Source: Aliishimia sp963678085
GTDB lineage: Bacteria; Pseudomonadota; Alphaproteobacteria; Rhodobacterales; Rhodobacteraceae
Length of the DNA stretch: 64,000 bases
Assembly: GCA_963678085.1 (NCBI GenBank)
Contig: OY782680.1
Span: 620,001-684,000, forward strand
Direction of reading: 5' to 3'
This document shows, piece after piece, positions 17,520-26,108 of the stretch (within the stretch, counting starts at the first letter, position 1; the number at the start of each line of letters is the position of its first letter). Under the pieces are notes generated by a model, which had not been told where the DNA came from, searched no databases, and worked only from the letters and a program-made list of their open reading frames with translations. The position numbers and the translations under genes were made by a program.

Positions 17520-19105
17520 CAGTGCCGGAAATGTCGCATACCAGTGAAGACCATGGCAAGCCCTGCCTCATCAGCTGCCGCGATTACTTCGTCATCGCGC
17601 ATGGAGCCGCCCGGCTGGATCACGCAAGTGGCCCCTGCGGCAGCCGCCTCTAAAAGTCCATCGGGGAAGGGAAAGAATGCATCAGAGGCCACGGCGGAGC
17701 CTTTGGTCAGCGGTTCAGGCAATCCCAGCGCCTCGGCCATACGCTCGGCTTTTTTGGCGGCGATCATGGCGCTGTCAACGCGGCTCATCTGGCCTGCACC
17801 CACGCCCACGGTCGCGCCGTCTTTGACATAGACAATCGCATTAGATTTCACATGCTTGGCGAGCGTCCAGGCAAATCGCAAATCGCGCATTTGCTCCGGG
17901 GTTGGGGCACGTTTCGTGACCACGCGCAAATCGCTCTGCTCGACAAAGCCGGTGTCTTTATCCTGCACCAGCCAACCGCCCGCGACTTGCTTGGCCGCCA
18001 TCATCGGTGCGCGCGGGTCTGCAAGGCTGTCTGTGGTGAGCAGCCGCAGGTTCTTTTTGGCGTTAAAGATGCTGATTGCCTCTTGGCTAGCACCCGGAGC
18101 AATCACAACCTCGGTGAAAATGCCGGTGATCGCTTCGGCTGTTTCTGCATCAAGCGGCTGGTTCAGGGCAACAATCCCGCCAAAGGCAGAGGTGCGGTCA
18201 CAATCAAAGGCTTTGCGGTAGGCCTCGGCCAGAGATCCCCCAAGGGCTGCGCCACAAGGGTTGGCATGTTTGATGATCACGCAAGCTGGCCCCTGGCTTG
18301 GGTCAAATTCACTGACCAGCTCAAAGGCGGCATCTGTGTCATTGATATTGTTGTAGCTCAGCTCTTTGCCCTGATGCTGCGTTGCTGTGGCCACGCCGGG
18401 CCGGGCGCTGCCATCGCTGTAAAACCGCGCGCTTTGATGTGGGTTTTCGCCATAGCGCAGCTCTTGACGCAGGGTGCCGGTAAAGCTCTGGCGACGGGGG
18501 GGCTCGCCAACCTGGGTCGCCATCCAAGTACTTACGGCGGTGTCATAAGCCGCAGTACGAGCATAGGCGCGCGCGGCAAGGCGCTGGCGCAGGCCGTAAC
18601 TTGTTTGCCCGTCATTGGCGTCTAGCTCGGCGAGCAGCTCGGAATAATCCTCAACATCTGTGACCATCGCCACATAGCCGTGGTTCTTGGCCGCCGAGCG
18701 GATCATCGCAGGCCCGCCAATGTCGATATTCTCGATCATCTCGCCGTAATCTGCGCCGCGCGCCAAAGCGGCCTCAAACGGGTAGAGATTGACGACCACC
18801 AGATCTATTGCGCCAATACCATGCGCCTGCATTGAGGCCGCATGATCCGCTTTGTCGCGCAGTGCCAAAAGCCCGCCATGCACAACCGGGTGCAGCGTTT
18901 TCACCCGCCCATCCATCATCTCAGGAAAGCCGGTAATCTCGCTCACATCCTTCACTACGCAACCCGCCGCGCGCAGCGCTTTTGCCGTGCCGCCCGTAGA
19001 GATCAGCTCCACCCCGCGCGCGGCCAAAGCCTGGCCGAACTCGGCCAGCCCTGTTTTGTCGGAAACGGAAAGAAGCGCGCGGCGCACGGGGGTGAGATCT
19101 GGCAT
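17519..19105 (-). CDS. purH: Bifunctional AICAR formyltransferase/IMP cyclohydrolase
   Basis: A 528-residue enzyme for the last two steps of purine synthesis. The N-terminal cyclohydrolase domain (about 1-200) contains SDKTGL and STGGTAKAL. The C-terminal formyltransferase domain has the KHANPCGAA loop near 275-283 and a DAFFPFPDGL segment near 480. Length is normal for the family. The stop overlaps the lspA start. It lies 18 bases after the heparinase-family gene in the same leftward operon. Confidence 0.96.
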   Translation of the reverse strand: MPDLTPVRRALLSVSDKTGLAEFGQALAARGVELISTGGTAKALRAAGCVVKDVSEITGFPEMMDGRVKTLHPVVHGGLLALRDKADHAASMQAHGIGAIDLVVVNLYPFEAALARGADYGEMIENIDIGGPAMIRSAAKNHGYVAMVTDVEDYSELLAELDANDGQTSYGLRQRLAARAYARTAAYDTAVSTWMATQVGEPPRRQSFTGTLRQELRYGENPHQSARFYSDGSARPGVATATQHQGKELSYNNINDTDAAFELVSEFDPSQGPACVIIKHANPCGAALGGSLAEAYRKAFDCDRTSAFGGIVALNQPLDAETAEAITGIFTEVVIAPGASQEAISIFNAKKNLRLLTTDSLADPRAPMMAAKQVAGGWLVQDKDTGFVEQSDLRVVTKRAPTPEQMRDLRFAWTLAKHVKSNAIVYVKDGATVGVGAGQMSRVDSAMIAAKKAERMAEALGLPEPLTKGSAVASDAFFPFPDGLLEAAAAGATCVIQPGGSMRDDEVIAAADEAGLAMVFTGMRHFRH

Positions 19106-19123
19106 GAAATATCCTGCGAGTTG

Positions 19124-20857
19124 TTACGGCAATTCCAGGTCATCTTGTGCCAAATCGCGCAGGGCGGGTGCCCCATCTTGCGGTTTGGCAAGTGACCAAC
19201 GAATGCGCGTGCCATACTCGGTTGCGCGGCCAGATAAAACGATCTGTTGTGTCGCACGTGGCTTGATACGACCAAACTCCAAAAACACCGATGGTTCAAG
19301 GCGCATCGTAAGCGCTTCGCTGCGAAATACCCAAAGCTCGCCGCTTTTCAGCATCAGAGAGGCCGCTGCGCCGCCCATATCGAGCATGACCGTCACATCA
19401 GGGTGCAAATGAAAGCGGATATCAAAGGGCACGCCCTGCATTTGAGTGGCGCGCAGGGCGTTATCAAATGTCTTTTGCTCATTGGGTTCAATGGCGAATA
19501 GCATATCCTCGCCCGCCAGCCCGCGCCCATCAAAGGTCAGCTCGAGCATGCGCGCATGGGTCAGCCCGTGAGAGGCAACATAGCCATTATGCCCGGCTTG
19601 AAAGCGATGCCCGTCAATGGCTTCGCTCAGCTCAATGGGCACGCGCGTTGGGCCATCCATAAGCATTTCATGCCCGGACTTTTTATCAGGGCTGGCAAGA
19701 CGCGCACTTGAAAGCCCATCCAAGCATAGGGTCGTGTGAGAGGGTGTGGCCCGCCCGGCGCGCCGCCATTCCCCGCCAAAGCTCACGCCCGAGCCGCAGT
19801 TTACGATCAATGGCCGCCGCCCGGTTGACAGCTCAAAACCAAGGGTCGAGGCATGGGCGTTAGAGGTTCCTATCCCCTGGGGCGGCGGGGCGGCATCGAC
19901 CACGATACTGGTGCGCCCCCCAGAAAGCCGCGCGTAACCCATGGCCAGCCCATCGCTCATGCGCGCCCGCACACCTGAAGAGGCCAGCGCTTGATCCAGC
20001 CAACCCTCAGGGCCGCGCCCTCCACCATGAAACCGCGCAAGGCTCCGGTCCACATGGCGCAAACTGCGCAGGGTCGGAGTGATCACATTAATCGCTGTTT
20101 GAACCGGATCGGGGATGTCCAGCCCCAGATCTTTGAGCAGCGCAGCAACCCAAGTGATTTGCGTGAAAACAAGCAACAGCTCTTCGGGGTTGCGGCTGGA
20201 TATCCCGCCCCCCTGATCAATCTCAGTGCGGCAATCTTGTGCCAAAGCTTGCAGGGCGGGCGCGGCAAGGCTCTCGAGCCCTTCAAGGAAATAGCTTGCA
20301 TAAATGAGCCCAGTAAGCGCTTCAAAGCGGGGCAGGCCCGGCGTCGCTGTGTGCCAGCGTTTGGAAAGAAAACGCGCTTGCTGCACCAGAGATTGAAAGA
20401 ACAGATCGGCTTTGCGTCCGTCTTGCGTTGCGAGCAAAAACTGCCCGTGATTGATCCAGCGCAACACCCGCCGCCCAGTCAAATCGGCCGACCAGCCGAT
20501 GCCTTTGCCGCGCCCATAGCGCTTGATCCAGCCCCAGACCCAGCTTGCGCCAACATCGCGCGCCAATAGCGAGCTTAAGGCCCCAAGATCATCGAGCCAG
20601 GCGAATCCGTGCAGGGCCTGTTCAAAGTCGATGCTCGGCGATTTGATATCCCAGATGGAGGTCTCTGGAGCCGTCACCAGATTCCCCTCAAACAGAAAAT
20701 TCCCGGCGGTCAACTGCTGGCCCCGGTTCATACTGCCAAGGCTGCGGGGCTCGGGCGCAATCGCAAAACGGGACGTCGCCCGGCCACGCGCGGCAAGCCG
20801 TGCATGTATCCTATTCATCATCCGGGTCGTACCCGAGGGAACATTGCTCTGAACCAT
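19124..20857 (-). CDS. Heparinase II/III family protein
   Basis: A protein of about 577 residues. The first half is an alpha-helical toroid with the family block LNFLF/AGNFLFEGN and WDIKSPSIDFEQALHGFAWL. The second half is a beta-rich lyase domain with AHASTLGFELSTGRRPLIVNCG. The family includes heparin and alginate lyases, but in alphaproteobacteria this conserved gene beside rsmB and purH has no proven substrate, and no signal peptide is evident. The start is uncertain: ATGs at 20905, 20857 and 20821 are possible, and I take 20857 because an AGGGTGG stretch precedes it. Confidence 0.85.
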   Translation of the reverse strand: MVQSNVPSGTTRMMNRIHARLAARGRATSRFAIAPEPRSLGSMNRGQQLTAGNFLFEGNLVTAPETSIWDIKSPSIDFEQALHGFAWLDDLGALSSLLARDVGASWVWGWIKRYGRGKGIGWSADLTGRRVLRWINHGQFLLATQDGRKADLFFQSLVQQARFLSKRWHTATPGLPRFEALTGLIYASYFLEGLESLAAPALQALAQDCRTEIDQGGGISSRNPEELLLVFTQITWVAALLKDLGLDIPDPVQTAINVITPTLRSLRHVDRSLARFHGGGRGPEGWLDQALASSGVRARMSDGLAMGYARLSGGRTSIVVDAAPPPQGIGTSNAHASTLGFELSTGRRPLIVNCGSGVSFGGEWRRAGRATPSHTTLCLDGLSSARLASPDKKSGHEMLMDGPTRVPIELSEAIDGHRFQAGHNGYVASHGLTHARMLELTFDGRGLAGEDMLFAIEPNEQKTFDNALRATQMQGVPFDIRFHLHPDVTVMLDMGGAAASLMLKSGELWVFRSEALTMRLEPSVFLEFGRIKPRATQQIVLSGRATEYGTRIRWSLAKPQDGAPALRDLAQDDLELP

Positions 20858-20941
20858 GACCACCCTGCTTGAGGCCCAGCTTTTGGGCGCGCACGCAGCG
20901 ATCATAGCGGCGGAAATTTCCTATGTCATGCGGAGTTTAGT

Positions 20942-22183
20942 CTATTTTCGCAAAGCACAGATGTAAAACCCATCCATGCCACCCCGCTCGGCCCAAAAGT
21001 CGGGGCGCAGGCGCAAGCCGCCCTCATCGCTGCGCCAGCTCTGTTCGATCCAAGGGGCCTGCATGGCTTCGGTGTCAAGGCACAGGCTCTTGTGGCGCGA
21101 TAGGGCCTCTTCGATCTGCACCTCGCCCTCATCGGGGAGCAGCGAGCAGGTGCAAAAGACGAGCTGTCCGCCGGGGGCAAGCAGGGTGAGGGCATGGTCA
21201 ATAAGCTTAGATTGCAGCTCGATCAACGCGCCGAACTCGGAGCCATCCTTGGCGTAGGGCAGATCTGGGTGGCGGCGAATCGTGCCTGTGGCAGAGCAAG
21301 GCGCATCAAGCAGCACGGCCTCCCATTGCCCCCTGATGTCAAAGGCGTCTATGGCAATGAGTTTTGCAGAAAGCTGCGCGCGGGTCAGGTTTTCGCGCAG
21401 GCGCGCAAGCCGGTTTTCTGAAATATCCACCGCCATGACCTCATGCCCAGCAGCGGCGAGTTGCAGGGTCTTGCCCCCTGGCGCGGCGCATAGATCAAGC
21501 ACGTGCTGCTCCTGGATCAGCTTTGCAGGCAGTGCAGCGGCGGCGTCTTGCACCCAGAAATCACCAGCCTCATAGCCGGGCAGGGCGGTGACCTGGGCCT
21601 TGTCTTTGAGACGCAACGAGCCGGTTGGCAGGATCTCGCCGTCAAGCCCTGGCACTTCGCGCTGCAAGCTCAGATCAAGGGGCGCTCCGGCGAAATGCGC
21701 CCCCTCCATCGCGGCCATCGCCTTGCGCCCCCAAGCTTGCACCAGCGGGTCACGCAGCCAGCGGGGCATGCGTGGCACGGGCAGGTTATCCCACTCGGCC
21801 ACATCAACAGCGAGCTTGCGCAGCACCGCATTGACCAGCCCCTTGAGTCGCCCATGCCGCTTGTTGCGCGAGGCAATAGAAACAAGATCATTCACCACCC
21901 CATGCGCGGCAGCGCCCTGGGCCAGCTCTAGCGTCCCAAGCCGCAACAGGTTCAAGATGGGCAGGGGCGGCAGTTTTTGCACATGACGCTTGATCAAGAT
22001 GTCCGCACGCGGCACTGCGCGCAGAGTCTGAGTTGCCAGACGCTGGGCGCGCGCGCGATCTTGGGGGCTGAGCCGATCCAGCGCTCCGCCGCCCAAAAGT
22101 TCGGAGAGCAGCTTTTGATCGCCGATCACGCGATCCAGCAGAAATGCGGCGCTGCGCCGCGCGGGAAGTCCTGTTTCGCCCAT
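20942..22183 (-). CDS. rsmB: 16S rRNA m5C methyltransferase, RsmB family
   Basis: A 413-residue SAM-dependent RNA methyltransferase. The N-terminal ~130 residues form a NusB-like domain. The catalytic domain has the SAM motif VLDLCAAPGGKT near 229-240, the release cysteine in DAPCSATG near 296-303, and the nucleophile cysteine in CTCSLLPDEGE near 347-357. It is expected to modify C967 (E. coli numbering) of 16S rRNA. It is the first gene of the leftward run and is divergent from the DUF1674 gene with 44 bases between them, so both promoters share that gap. Confidence 0.92.
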   Translation of the reverse strand: MGETGLPARRSAAFLLDRVIGDQKLLSELLGGGALDRLSPQDRARAQRLATQTLRAVPRADILIKRHVQKLPPLPILNLLRLGTLELAQGAAAHGVVNDLVSIASRNKRHGRLKGLVNAVLRKLAVDVAEWDNLPVPRMPRWLRDPLVQAWGRKAMAAMEGAHFAGAPLDLSLQREVPGLDGEILPTGSLRLKDKAQVTALPGYEAGDFWVQDAAAALPAKLIQEQHVLDLCAAPGGKTLQLAAAGHEVMAVDISENRLARLRENLTRAQLSAKLIAIDAFDIRGQWEAVLLDAPCSATGTIRRHPDLPYAKDGSEFGALIELQSKLIDHALTLLAPGGQLVFCTCSLLPDEGEVQIEEALSRHKSLCLDTEAMQAPWIEQSWRSDEGGLRLRPDFWAERGGMDGFYICALRK

Positions 22184-22227
22184 CCTGCGCCTCTTGCTTT
22201 GGGTGAGAGCTGGCCTATATCTGGGAC

Positions 22228-22413
22228 ATGGATGAAACGGAAGTGAAAAACCCCGACTTGCCCCCAGCCGCGCAGCGCGCCCTGGCCGAAGCGGCTGAGC
22301 GGCGACGCGTGGCTGAGGCTGCGAGTTTGCCCAAAGAGCTGGGCGGTCGCGAGGGGCCAGAACCCGTGCGCTATGGCGATTGGGAGAAAAAGGGCATCGC
22401 GGTCGATTTTTGA
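22228..22413 (+). CDS. DUF1674 protein, succinate dehydrogenase assembly factor 4 homologue
   Basis: A 61-residue protein. Its C-terminal 25 residues match the DUF1674/SDHAF4 signature: ELGGREGPEPVRYGDWEKKGIAVDF contains the invariant GP-E-RYGDWE-KG--DF core. The mitochondrial homologue (Sdh8/SDHAF4) protects flavinylated SdhA during complex II assembly. The N-terminal half is an Ala/Glu-rich helix. No sdh genes are nearby, which is usual for this family. A dispersed hairpin repeat starts 27 bases after the stop. Confidence 0.9.
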   Translation: MDETEVKNPDLPPAAQRALAEAAERRRVAEAASLPKELGGREGPEPVRYGDWEKKGIAVDF

Positions 22414-22439
22414 GGTCGGCTCTGGTGGCGGGTTCGGAA

Positions 22440-22500
22440 TTGAAAGGGGCGTTGCCCCTCTCAAACTCTCCCCAAGGTATTTTTAGCCAAATGAAGGGGG
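22440..22500 (+). repeat. Dispersed hairpin-tail repeat, copy A
   Basis: An 11-bp stem with one mismatch (arms 22440-22450 and 22454-22464, 3-base loop) is followed by the conserved tail AAGGTATTTTTAGCCAAATG and a G-run. The hairpin sequence differs from copies B-E but keeps complementarity, while the tail is identical. It lies 27 bases after the DUF1674 stop and in the same orientation. Confidence 0.8.
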
Positions 22501-22524
22501 CGGGGGTTTTGGTATATAGATATG

Positions 22525-22544
22525 CCGGAGGAGCTGGGCTCCGG
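22525..22544 (+). terminator. Hairpin between convergent genes
   Basis: The arms CCGGAG and CTCCGG enclose eight bases, followed on the plus strand by a weak T-rich stretch. It sits between the converging DUF1674 and ankyrin genes and could end transcription from either side. Confidence 0.5.
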
Positions 22545-22545
22545 T

Positions 22546-23037
22546 CTATTTGCCAAATAACGCCATTAATTCTATGTCATCAGAAGCGATTAGTTCGGCA
22601 AATTCCTTAACTGTTGAGCCGCCTTGTGTTTTTTGTTCGACATCTGCTTTGGCTTCCAAGAGCAATCGTATTGATTGATAATCGAATGGTTTAGTCAAAA
22701 GCGCCTCTCGAAGAGGGCTCACGCCATCTTTGTTTATAGAATTGGGATCCGCGCTGGCATCTAGTAACATATTGACAAGTTTGTATTTTTTCGTTCGAAT
22801 TGCATAATGCAGTGGTGTATTACCATATATGTCCACAGCATTTACATCAACACCTTTCTGAATTAGATAATTAATTGAATTCTCTGGCGGAGGTCTTGTT
22901 ATCGACATCAATGATTGATGAAGGTAATTCCAGCGTTCTTTGCCGGTAACATGACCAATGTGATGTCCTTTTTGCAGCAGCAAATCAACTTTATCGGTGT
23001 CTCCTTTCAGGATCGCGCGCAGAATGTCTCTGGACAT
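22546..23037 (-). CDS. Ankyrin repeat protein
   Basis: A protein of about 163 residues with three to four ankyrin repeats. The clearest is DIYGNTPLHYAIRTKKYKLVNMLLDASADPN near 74-104, followed by KDGVSPLREALL. There is no signal peptide, so it should be cytoplasmic. The ATG at 23037 has AGGAGC nine bases upstream; a longer frame starting at 23094 would overlap the acetyltransferase gene. The gene is visibly AT-rich, with codons unlike its neighbours, which suggests recent transfer. Ankyrin proteins of this size sometimes act as immunity proteins, but no toxin gene is adjacent. Confidence 0.82.
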   Translation of the reverse strand: MSRDILRAILKGDTDKVDLLLQKGHHIGHVTGKERWNYLHQSLMSITRPPPENSINYLIQKGVDVNAVDIYGNTPLHYAIRTKKYKLVNMLLDASADPNSINKDGVSPLREALLTKPFDYQSIRLLLEAKADVEQKTQGGSTVKEFAELIASDDIELMALFGK

Positions 23038-23072
23038 CGTTATTGCTCCTATATGTATGGGGAGGATTACGG

Positions 23073-23654
23073 TTAATCTAACTCGCGGCCCCAAAATTGC
23101 AGCTCTTTGAGAGTTTCTTTGTCTGTGCCGATGTCTTTCCAGGAAAATTGTGCAACCACGCCGGGCAGTGGTGCATAGCCGCGTCCGCGCCAGAAGGGGG
23201 CTAGGGAGCGCGGATTGGCGGGGCGATCAGGGTGGTTTTCGGGGCGTATCACTGAGCAGAAGACGCATGTTTTGAACCCCAGCGCGCGTGCATGGGATTC
23301 GCGCGCATCAAAGAAGCCATGGCCGACCCCGTGCCCGCGATAGTCGGGCAGCAGCACGCTTTCGGCGCAGTAGAAAATCTCGCCCAGATCTGCACCCGCA
23401 AAGGCGGCGGCGAAATCATCTGCGTGATCGAGCAGCGGAGATCCCGTCGCGGCCCCCACAAGTTTTTGCCCATCAAAGGCCCCAACGATGAGCGCACGAT
23501 CGCTTTCAGCATATGGGCGCAGATACTTGGCCTCATAGTCCAGATCGCCATCATAGAGATAAGGCCAATGGCGAAACACCTCTATCCTAAGCTGCGCCAC
23601 ATCGTGCAAAGCGGCATGGCGCTCGGCGCGAGATAGGGCACGCACCTTGATCAT
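23073..23654 (-). CDS. GNAT family N-acetyltransferase
   Basis: A 193-residue acetyl-CoA-dependent transferase. The acetyl-CoA-binding loop is recognisable in LLPDYRGHGVGHGFFD near 108-123, followed by the ARALGFKTC helix. The start at 23654 overlaps the stop of the upstream NTF2-like gene as ATGA, so I prefer it over the ATG six codons earlier. The substrate is unknown. It is the last clear member of a four-gene leftward cluster. Confidence 0.85.
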   Translation of the reverse strand: MIKVRALSRAERHAALHDVAQLRIEVFRHWPYLYDGDLDYEAKYLRPYAESDRALIVGAFDGQKLVGAATGSPLLDHADDFAAAFAGADLGEIFYCAESVLLPDYRGHGVGHGFFDARESHARALGFKTCVFCSVIRPENHPDRPANPRSLAPFWRGRGYAPLPGVVAQFSWKDIGTDKETLKELQFWGRELD

Positions 23655-24037
23655 GAGACCTGGGCCATCCAATCATTGAGATTGTAATAGGTGGTGACTC
23701 GCGCGATTTTCCCGTCCCGCAGCTCAAAGAAGGACCCGGCAGGCAGGCGGTAGGTTTGCCCCTTGGCCTCTGGCAGCCCTTCATCGGAGACCAGATAGGT
23801 GCCATTTACGATGTATTCGGCGGCTGCGCGCGTCTCGCCTTGCGTAAAGATTACCATATCGCTCAGCTCTTCTTTATAGCAGCGCGTCATATGGGCGCAA
23901 AACTCAGCGAACAGCGCTTTGCCGGCCCGGATCTCGCCCATATTCACATGATGGGCCACATCCTCGGTCAGGCAATCGAGCATGCCCTGTGTATCGCCCG
24001 CATTAAAGGCGGTGAAATATTTATCGACAACATTCAT
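23651..24037 (-). CDS. NTF2-like (SnoaL/ketosteroid isomerase-related) protein
   Basis: A 128-residue protein with the small cone-shaped NTF2-like fold. Typical are the N-terminal helix KYFTAFNAGDTQGMLDCLTEDVAHHVN and the C-terminal strand FFELRDGKIARVTTYYNLNDW. Such proteins may be small enzymes or binding proteins, and the active-site residues here do not identify a reaction. It starts two bases after the phosphatase stop and is coupled to the acetyltransferase. Confidence 0.83.
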   Translation of the reverse strand: MNVVDKYFTAFNAGDTQGMLDCLTEDVAHHVNMGEIRAGKALFAEFCAHMTRCYKEELSDMVIFTQGETRAAAEYIVNGTYLVSDEGLPEAKGQTYRLPAGSFFELRDGKIARVTTYYNLNDWMAQVS

Positions 24038-24039
24038 AT

Positions 24040-24498
24040 CTATGCCTCATGTGGCGGCCCGAACCGCTCTTTCAGTTTGCCGATGATTTGATCGCGTGTT
24101 TGCCGATAGCTGTCTAGCTTGGCTTCGCGCGTCTCGCCAATCCCGGTGGGGTCGGTAATGGGCCAGAACTCGACATCAAGATGAAAGATGCGTGTGAGCT
24201 CTAGCGCCTGCGCTTTGGAGGCCGGGGAGAGCGCGACAATCAGATCAAAAGAACTTAGATCATCGCCCCATCTTTCCATCTCGTCAAAAGAGCGTGACCG
24301 ATGGCGCGAAAGCTCGACCCCCATCTCTTGGCACACGGCGATGCAAAACCCGTCAATCTCTAGGTCATTATGTACGCCCGCAGATTGCACATAGGTGGCC
24401 ATGCCGTAGAATTTCTTCATGATGCCCTCAGCCATGGGCGAGCGCACTGCATTGTGATCACAGCAAAACAAGACCGATTGGGGGAGGTCCGGTGTCAT
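24040..24498 (-). CDS. Low-molecular-weight protein-tyrosine-phosphatase-like protein
   Basis: A 152-residue LMW phosphatase-fold protein. The P-loop is Cys13-x5-Arg19 in FCCDHNAVRSPMAEG, and the acid is in WPITDPTG near 112-119. The fold covers tyrosine phosphatases and arsenate reductases; this group, found beside UPF0262, has no firmly assigned substrate. Its ATG follows the UPF0262 stop with no gap (TAGATG). In related genomes the pair sits between hisD and infA, as I remember it, but neither is present here. Confidence 0.87.
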   Translation of the reverse strand: MTPDLPQSVLFCCDHNAVRSPMAEGIMKKFYGMATYVQSAGVHNDLEIDGFCIAVCQEMGVELSRHRSRSFDEMERWGDDLSSFDLIVALSPASKAQALELTRIFHLDVEFWPITDPTGIGETREAKLDSYRQTRDQIIGKLKERFGPPHEA

Positions 24499-24990
24499 CT
24501 ATCCGCCAAAGTGAAGAACGCAGATCAGGGTGAAGAGACGGCGGGCAGTATCGGTGTCAATCTCGACTTTGCCCTCAAGGCGCTCTTGCAAAACGCGCGA
24601 GCCCTCATTGTGAATGCCGCGCCGGGCCATGTCGATGGTTTCGATCTGGCTGGGGGGCATGGTTTTCACCGCATCAAAATAGCTCTCGCAGATCTGGAAA
24701 TAGTCTTTGACCACCTGTCGGAACGGGCCAAGCGAGAGGTGAAATTCCGCCGCTTTTTCACCGGTTGCGGTATTCACATCAAATACCAGCCGCTTTTCGC
24801 GAATGGAGAGGCCAAGGTGATAGGGCCCCTCTGGGATCATTCGATCCTCGCGCCCTGGCAGCACAAAGCTGTTCTCTTCAAGCAGATCAAAAATCGCCAC
24901 TTTGCGCTCTTGCGCGATCTCGGGCGTGGGCTGCGGTAAATTCGCGTCATCCAGCGCGATATGTGTGATGCGGGATGTGATGCGGGACAT
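24499..24990 (-). CDS. UPF0262 family protein
   Basis: A 163-residue conserved alphaproteobacterial protein of unknown function. The whole sequence looks typical, from ALDDANLPQPTPEIAQERKVAIFDLLEEN to the C-terminal RRLFTLICVLHFGG. The ATG at 24990 has an AGAGAGG site upstream; the longer frame starting at 25068 has none. It is the first gene of the leftward cluster and diverges from proC over about 128 bases, which should hold both promoters. Confidence 0.9.
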   Translation of the reverse strand: MSRITSRITHIALDDANLPQPTPEIAQERKVAIFDLLEENSFVLPGREDRMIPEGPYHLGLSIREKRLVFDVNTATGEKAAEFHLSLGPFRQVVKDYFQICESYFDAVKTMPPSQIETIDMARRGIHNEGSRVLQERLEGKVEIDTDTARRLFTLICVLHFGG

Positions 24991-25118
24991 GGGCGCACCT
25001 CTCTGATGGCGTTTTTCATGCCATAGCTGAATGTGGCGAATACGGCAATCAGGTTGCGTGATTTGCAATTGCGCCTTGGTGCGCAGGGGCTATGGTCGAG
25101 GCAAATTGTGGAGGGAAT

Positions 25119-25934
25119 ATGCAGTTTGGTGATATTGAGGCGCGTGGCCTGGTGCTTTTGGGCTGTGGCAAAATGGGCTCAGCGATGCTCTCGGGCTGGC
25201 TTGAGGCGGGGCTAACGCCGGGCGCGGTTTGGGTTCAAGATCCTATGCCCTCGGATTGGGTGCAGGGGCAGGGGGTGCAGATCAACGTGGATTCGCCTGA
25301 ACGCCCTGCTGTGGTGTTGGTGGCAGTTAAGCCGCAGATGATGCGCGATGCGCTGCCCCAGCTTAGTGCAATGGGCAATGGGGAGACGCTGTTTCTTTCG
25401 GTCGCGGCAGGTACGCCGATCAACGCCTATGAGGAGATGTTGGGCGAAAACACCCCAATCATTCGCGCCATGCCCAACACACCTGCGGCGATAGGACAGG
25501 GAATCACGGCCATTATTGGCAATGCCAAGGCGAGCGCTGCGCAGCTGGATCTGGCGGCGGATTTGCTCAGCGCCATTGGTGATGTGGTGCGTCTTGAGAG
25601 CGAGGGACAGATGGATGCGGTCACGGGGCTTTCGGGCTCGGGTCCGGCCTATGTGTTCCATTTGATCGAAACCCTTGCCGCAGCAGGTGAGGCGCAAGGG
25701 CTGGCACGCGAACTTGCTATGCAATTGGCCCAAGCGACCGTGGCCGGAGCCGGAGCGCTGGCCATGCAAGCAGATGAGAGCCCCGAGCAGCTGCGCATCA
25801 ACGTGACCTCGCCTAATGGAACCACGCAGGCCGGGCTAGAGGTGCTGATGGATGAGACGTCGGGCCTGCCACCGCTGATAGCTAAAACCGTTGCGGCTGC
25901 GGCTGATAGATCGCGCGTGCTTGCTAAGGACTGA
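25119..25934 (+). CDS. proC: Pyrroline-5-carboxylate reductase
   Basis: A 271-residue NAD(P)H enzyme for the last step of proline synthesis. The dinucleotide-binding motif LLGCGKMGSAMLSG is near 12-25. The family signature MPNTPAAIGQG follows near 118, with SGSGPAYVFHLIE and the C-terminal VTSPNGTTQAGLEVL. I chose the ATG at 25119 because GGAGGGA precedes it; an earlier ATG nine codons upstream adds an atypical extension. Confidence 0.94.
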   Translation: MQFGDIEARGLVLLGCGKMGSAMLSGWLEAGLTPGAVWVQDPMPSDWVQGQGVQINVDSPERPAVVLVAVKPQMMRDALPQLSAMGNGETLFLSVAAGTPINAYEEMLGENTPIIRAMPNTPAAIGQGITAIIGNAKASAAQLDLAADLLSAIGDVVRLESEGQMDAVTGLSGSGPAYVFHLIETLAAAGEAQGLARELAMQLAQATVAGAGALAMQADESPEQLRINVTSPNGTTQAGLEVLMDETSGLPPLIAKTVAAAADRSRVLAKD

Positions 25935-26017
25935 GGTCGCAGATTTCGCACCGAACAGGATTGAGTGCCTCTAAGGGATGAGCAAAAATACGCTCAACCA
26001 TAAGGAGAATGTTGGCG

Positions 26018-26059
26018 TTAACCCATTGTTAATATAAAATTTCATTAAACTATGCTAAA
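26018..26059 (+). promoter_or_regulatory. Putative CtrA-binding sites (TTAA-N7-TTAA)
   Basis: A perfect TTAA-N7-TTAA box covers 26018-26032, and a degenerate one (TTAA-N7-TAAA) covers 26045-26059. This is the recognition pattern of the cell-cycle regulator CtrA. The pair lies 50-90 bases upstream of the VPLPA-CTERM gene in an AT-rich stretch, where promoter elements are expected. Confidence 0.55.
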
Positions 26060-26108
26060 TTTGGGTTAAGCCTGAGGCATCTACAAATAATGAAACTGAG
26101 GTGGGAAA

